A stretch of DNA of 64,000 nt from Gnetum montanum (lineage: Eukaryota; Streptophyta; Gnetopsida; Gnetales; Gnetaceae): NCBI GenBank assembly GCA_015680685.1, contig MNCI01019003.1, positions 121,401-185,400 on the forward strand. The letters are read 5' to 3'. The notes below the pieces were generated by a model. It had not been told where the DNA came from, searched no databases, and saw nothing but the letters and a program-made list of their open reading frames with translations. The position numbers and the translations under genes were made by a program. Positions 61,341 to 64,000 of the stretch are shown here, piece after piece (the stretch's first letter is position 1; each line of letters opens with the position of its first letter).

Positions 61341-61345
61341 GTTTC

Positions 61346-63494
61346 TGTTGGCGACCGTTTGGGACGCGACTGCCAACGAGTGTCCTCAAACAGGATTTAG
61401 GTGCCTGCTGGTCTCTGTCAACACCAAGGCCCAAATACCTCCAAATAAACTCAGTAGTTAATGTGAGTATGTATGTGTGTGCTGTTGCGGCGTGTGGTTG
61501 TAAAATGTAACAATTGCGTTGTGTGTGAACTACAAATGACTTACTTTAAAGAGATTCAGCCAACTTTGCCAAGTACTGTGAGTTCTTGAAAATTTCCTAT
61601 TTTGTTCAACTGCCTAGTCTACGCGGTCCTTATAATACCTACTTGTAACAAATAAAATTTTGCAAAAACATTTGAGCACAACTCCGCAATCTACTCCTAA
61701 TTTTCCCCAGAGAAAGAGATAGTTCCACAAGAAAACTAGAAATAGAGCAAGATTCGATGGAAATAAGCAGAGAAGAAAAGAAAGCAGATTTGTGTAGACC
61801 TCAAATATTTTAACAAGGTAAAATGACACGAGTAAACACTTCTCAATAAAGCTATCCCAAATTCAATATCTACGAATTGTTCAAACTTCCAAGGTTCAAA
61901 CAAGCAATATCTTCAAGAAAATCCTATTATGCTACCAAAAATTTCTGCGTAAACTACCATGTACGAGACTCCATTTTGACTAGATAATAGATGTCAACGA
62001 TTGCATTCAAACAAAACCTTTAAAAGACTTGACAATTTCTGATTGAAATACCACGAGAATTCACTTTAAAAATAAAAAGAAGCTATTCTGGTCCCATCAA
62101 AATACCAAATATTTTCTGAACCCTCTCGACTACTGAATTGTTCAAGGACGTGACTACAAACAGAGAAGGACGTGACTACAAAATATCTTCTCTGATCAAA
62201 AACCTTACCAACAACTACCTTCACAGGAAAAGACTTTGCCGCCGTGTCAGGAAACGTCGCCATGTGTTCCGTTTGGATCAGTAACTGTTGTAACCTCTGC
62301 TTCTTGAAAATGCCTGAAAGTTTTGATGATATGGTTTGAAAATTTTAGGCTCTACAATTTTGGTCGTCCTTTAGTCACGGCAGCCTGCACTCAGATCGAT
62401 GCACAAACAGGCAACAACTTCAACGGCAAAGGCCAGATTGGTTTGAGTAGCGGTGCCCGCGGAAGATGCAATGACAGCAGCAGTAATAATGGTGGTCACA
62501 GGATGGTTTTTAACGCTAGTATTCCTTATCAAGGGTTTCGAGTTTCTGTCCAGTGCCTGGGTTTTTGATTTTCTTTTGTTGCCACTTCTTCAGTGTGTAA
62601 TTGCGTGTGTGTCCTTGGGAATAGGAATCGACACTCAGTTGGCCTTCTTGTCAATCTTTTTTTTAAGGCTTTATCTAATTCTTTCTCCTCCACTTCCTGC
62701 AACTTGCGAACTTCAGCTTTTTTTGGCCACAGCCTATGCGTGTTTCCTCCTTTTTTCTCCTCCACAGCCTCTGCGAACTTCAGCTTTTTTTGGCCACAGC
62801 TTCTTCCTCCTTTTTTTTGGCGGTCTTACCCTTTGAGCCCTCGGAATTTCTCCAAAATTGTTCCTCTTTCTCGCGCTCCTCTCGATCAAGTTAACGTTTT
62901 GGTCTAGCAAAAATTGAAGACTGCATCTAAATAGTTGCAATTGGGGAATGGATGTTTTTAGGCCTATAATTTGAGTGCTCTCGCAGCGGCAGAATTTGAT
63001 ACGAACAGCAAGAGCAGCACCCCGAATCTAGGAGGTCTGAACAATCAACAATTTGTAGCATCAAATTAATAGATCCGACTTTTGTTGTTTTATGTGAAGT
63101 CTTCATTGCATTCTTTACATCCCCTAAAGTTACAAATTTCTTCCTTCCATGTGCAGGGCTTTATTGCATAATACGACGGCCAATCCAACTACACTTGCCT
63201 GTTGCTATGACCACCGAATCTGACCCTTTGATAATCCAATTTTCAATAATGTATTATTCGCAATTTTCAATATTAACAGGGAGTATGCTCTTTTGTAGTA
63301 AATAATCCCCTCCTTAGTTTTTATTCCAATCTTTATAACTTGACATTTTAGTTCTACTTTCCAAGAAGACTTTAGCATCAAGATTATTTAGCATTGGCTT
63401 GCTTCCCATCAACTCACAATACTATAACCAGGGATTGTGCTAACCTTGAACAAAATATTCCAACTGTTCCATGTAATGGCCAAATGTGCCAACA
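61346..63494 (-). mobile_element. Element C, 3' LTR (relative of B with a different U3)
   Basis: 2149 bp, TGTTGGC ... GCCAACA, followed by the same purine tract as B. 61346-62160 aligns with the R-U5 half of B's left LTR, including many diagnostic variants. From about 62165 it shares nothing with B until the last 35-45 bp before 63494. There is a 17-bp local duplication (gaaggacgtgactacaa, about 62144-62182) at the break. The left 5-bp flank is GTTTC; the other flank is outside the window. Confidence 0.9.
62165..63445. other. Foreign U3 segment in element C, part GC-rich
   Basis: 62200-62900 is visibly richer in G+C than its surroundings. The minus strand from an ATG at 62263 reads MATFPDTAAKSFPVKVVVGK and runs into R-U5. 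Farther upstream a minus frame contains a hydrophobic stretch (VTTIITAAVIASSAGTATQT, about 62500). A 27-bp direct repeat (gcgaacttcagc followed by t7ggccacag) lies at about 62707 and 62775. This could be captured cellular promoter/first-exon DNA. I do not recognise a gene. Confidence 0.5.
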
Positions 63495-63510
63495 TTTCTG
63501 CCCCCTTAAA
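63495..63510 (-). promoter_or_regulatory. Polypurine tract of element C
   Basis: The minus strand reads TTTTAAGGGGGCAGAAA just before the LTR start, matching element B except for the 5' bases. Confidence 0.8.
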
Positions 63511-63687
63511 AACTCAAAGAAATTTATATCTCATTTTGAAACTAAAACATACTCGTTGGATTTTTTACATTCAAAACAGATATTTTTTGAGGAAAATTCC
63601 CATTTAACATAAGGTGCAATGGGACAAAAACCTCATTCCTAAAAAAAATAATAAACTGTACATCATCAAGTCCTTCATGGACTATTC

Positions 63688-64000
63688 TTAGGATAGAAAC
63701 TGAATTGTGAGGGTTACCCTAGTGGGAATCCTCAACTCTTTCACCATTTCATAAGAGATTTCTGATGTGATGTAGGCGGTCTTGTTGTCTTCTTGTTTGG
63801 TGGAGCTCTCTCCTTGATCTACTGGAGCTTTTGCTTTAATCTTTTCTTCATTTTCTTTTTGGGAAGAGCTCTTTTGTCCTTCTTCATTGAATCCTTCATT
63901 TTCCTCTTGAGAGGCAAAAGCTTCTCCCCATTGCCATGATGACTCTCCATAAGTTGGTGGCTCTTCTTCTTTTTCTTCTTCTTTGGAGCAATCTTGATAT
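63688..64000 (-). CDS. C-terminal part of Gag-protease polyprotein of element C (runs off the window)
   Basis: An open minus-strand frame enters at 64000 and ends at TAA 63688-63690, with no stop in 104 codons. It is a Glu/Lys/Ser-rich hydrophilic tail (YGESSWQWGEAFASQEENEG) ending ELRIPTRVTLTIQFLS. This corresponds to the tail of the B polyprotein (DMRIPTNIILPILFPSQE) in sequence and in position relative to the polypurine tract. The Gag core and protease would lie beyond 64000. Its open state hints that C may be better preserved than B. Confidence 0.75.
   Translation of the reverse strand, partial: YQDCSKEEEKEEEPPTYGESSWQWGEAFASQEENEGFNEEGQKSSSQKENEEKIKAKAPVDQGESSTKQEDNKTAYITSEISYEMVKELRIPTRVTLTIQFLS

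Noticed and set aside
62593-62907. Overlapping plus-strand frames in the U3 of element C
   Set aside because: Mostly Ser/Phe-rich text from T-rich tracts and a local 27-bp duplication; no start or splice evidence on this strand.

Overview
This is nuclear DNA from a seed plant with a large, repeat-rich genome. It is AT-rich, and almost everything recognisable is an LTR retrotransposon or its wreckage. A gymnosperm is a plausible guess, but the sequence does not prove it. I found no intact host gene, no convincing tRNA or rRNA gene and no CRISPR. Most coding regions are Ty3/gypsy Gag and Pol remnants. They are full of in-frame stops, many of which look like C-to-T or G-to-A decay (CAG, CAA or CGA to stop; TGG to TAG), as expected for old methylated transposons.

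Layout. 1-2560: a minus-strand LTR (H-like family) with strong dyad repeats in U3. 3300-7930: a decayed open frame of unknown function (here ORFX) that leads directly into an LTR-like TATA/leader block, with an 830-bp solo LTR inserted at 4664-5493. 8100-12500: a decayed plus-strand Ty3/gypsy pol (PR, RT, RNase H, IN) and a putative 3' LTR carrying a repeated AAGATGTCTT motif. 13500-17640: an inverted second copy of ORFX plus leader, followed by a decayed gag. 17640-18902 and 31950-33210: two diverged copies of a further LTR-like block, D1 and D2.

The centre is a clean nest. Element A (18903-31944, minus strand, target duplication GGAAT) sits inside D1. Element B (23535-30759, minus strand, target duplication ATCAT) sits inside A's gag. 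B has 2.3-kb LTRs around 2.6 kb of DNA that encodes only Gag and an aspartic protease. A keeps gag and 3' sequence but has lost pol. Element G (33211-44814, minus strand, target duplication CTTAT/TTTAT) has LTRs and flanking internal DNA related to A, and it still carries gag, PR, RT and IN remnants. It is the natural full-length relative of A.

45850-61345 is element H: a 5' LTR, a Tat-like gag and protease on the plus strand, no RT or IN, an antisense multi-exon pseudogene, and a 3.5-kb degenerate tandem array of about 190-bp units. 61346-64000 is the start of element C, a relative of B. Its LTR keeps B's R-U5 but has an entirely different, more GC-rich U3.

The most interesting signals are: the U3 exchange between B and C; the mosaic left LTR of B, whose R-U5 matches C while its U3 matches its own partner; ORFX placed just upstream of an LTR-type TATA in two copies; the spliced-looking antisense gene in H; and the recurrent tandem or palindromic units in the U3 of nearly every family here.
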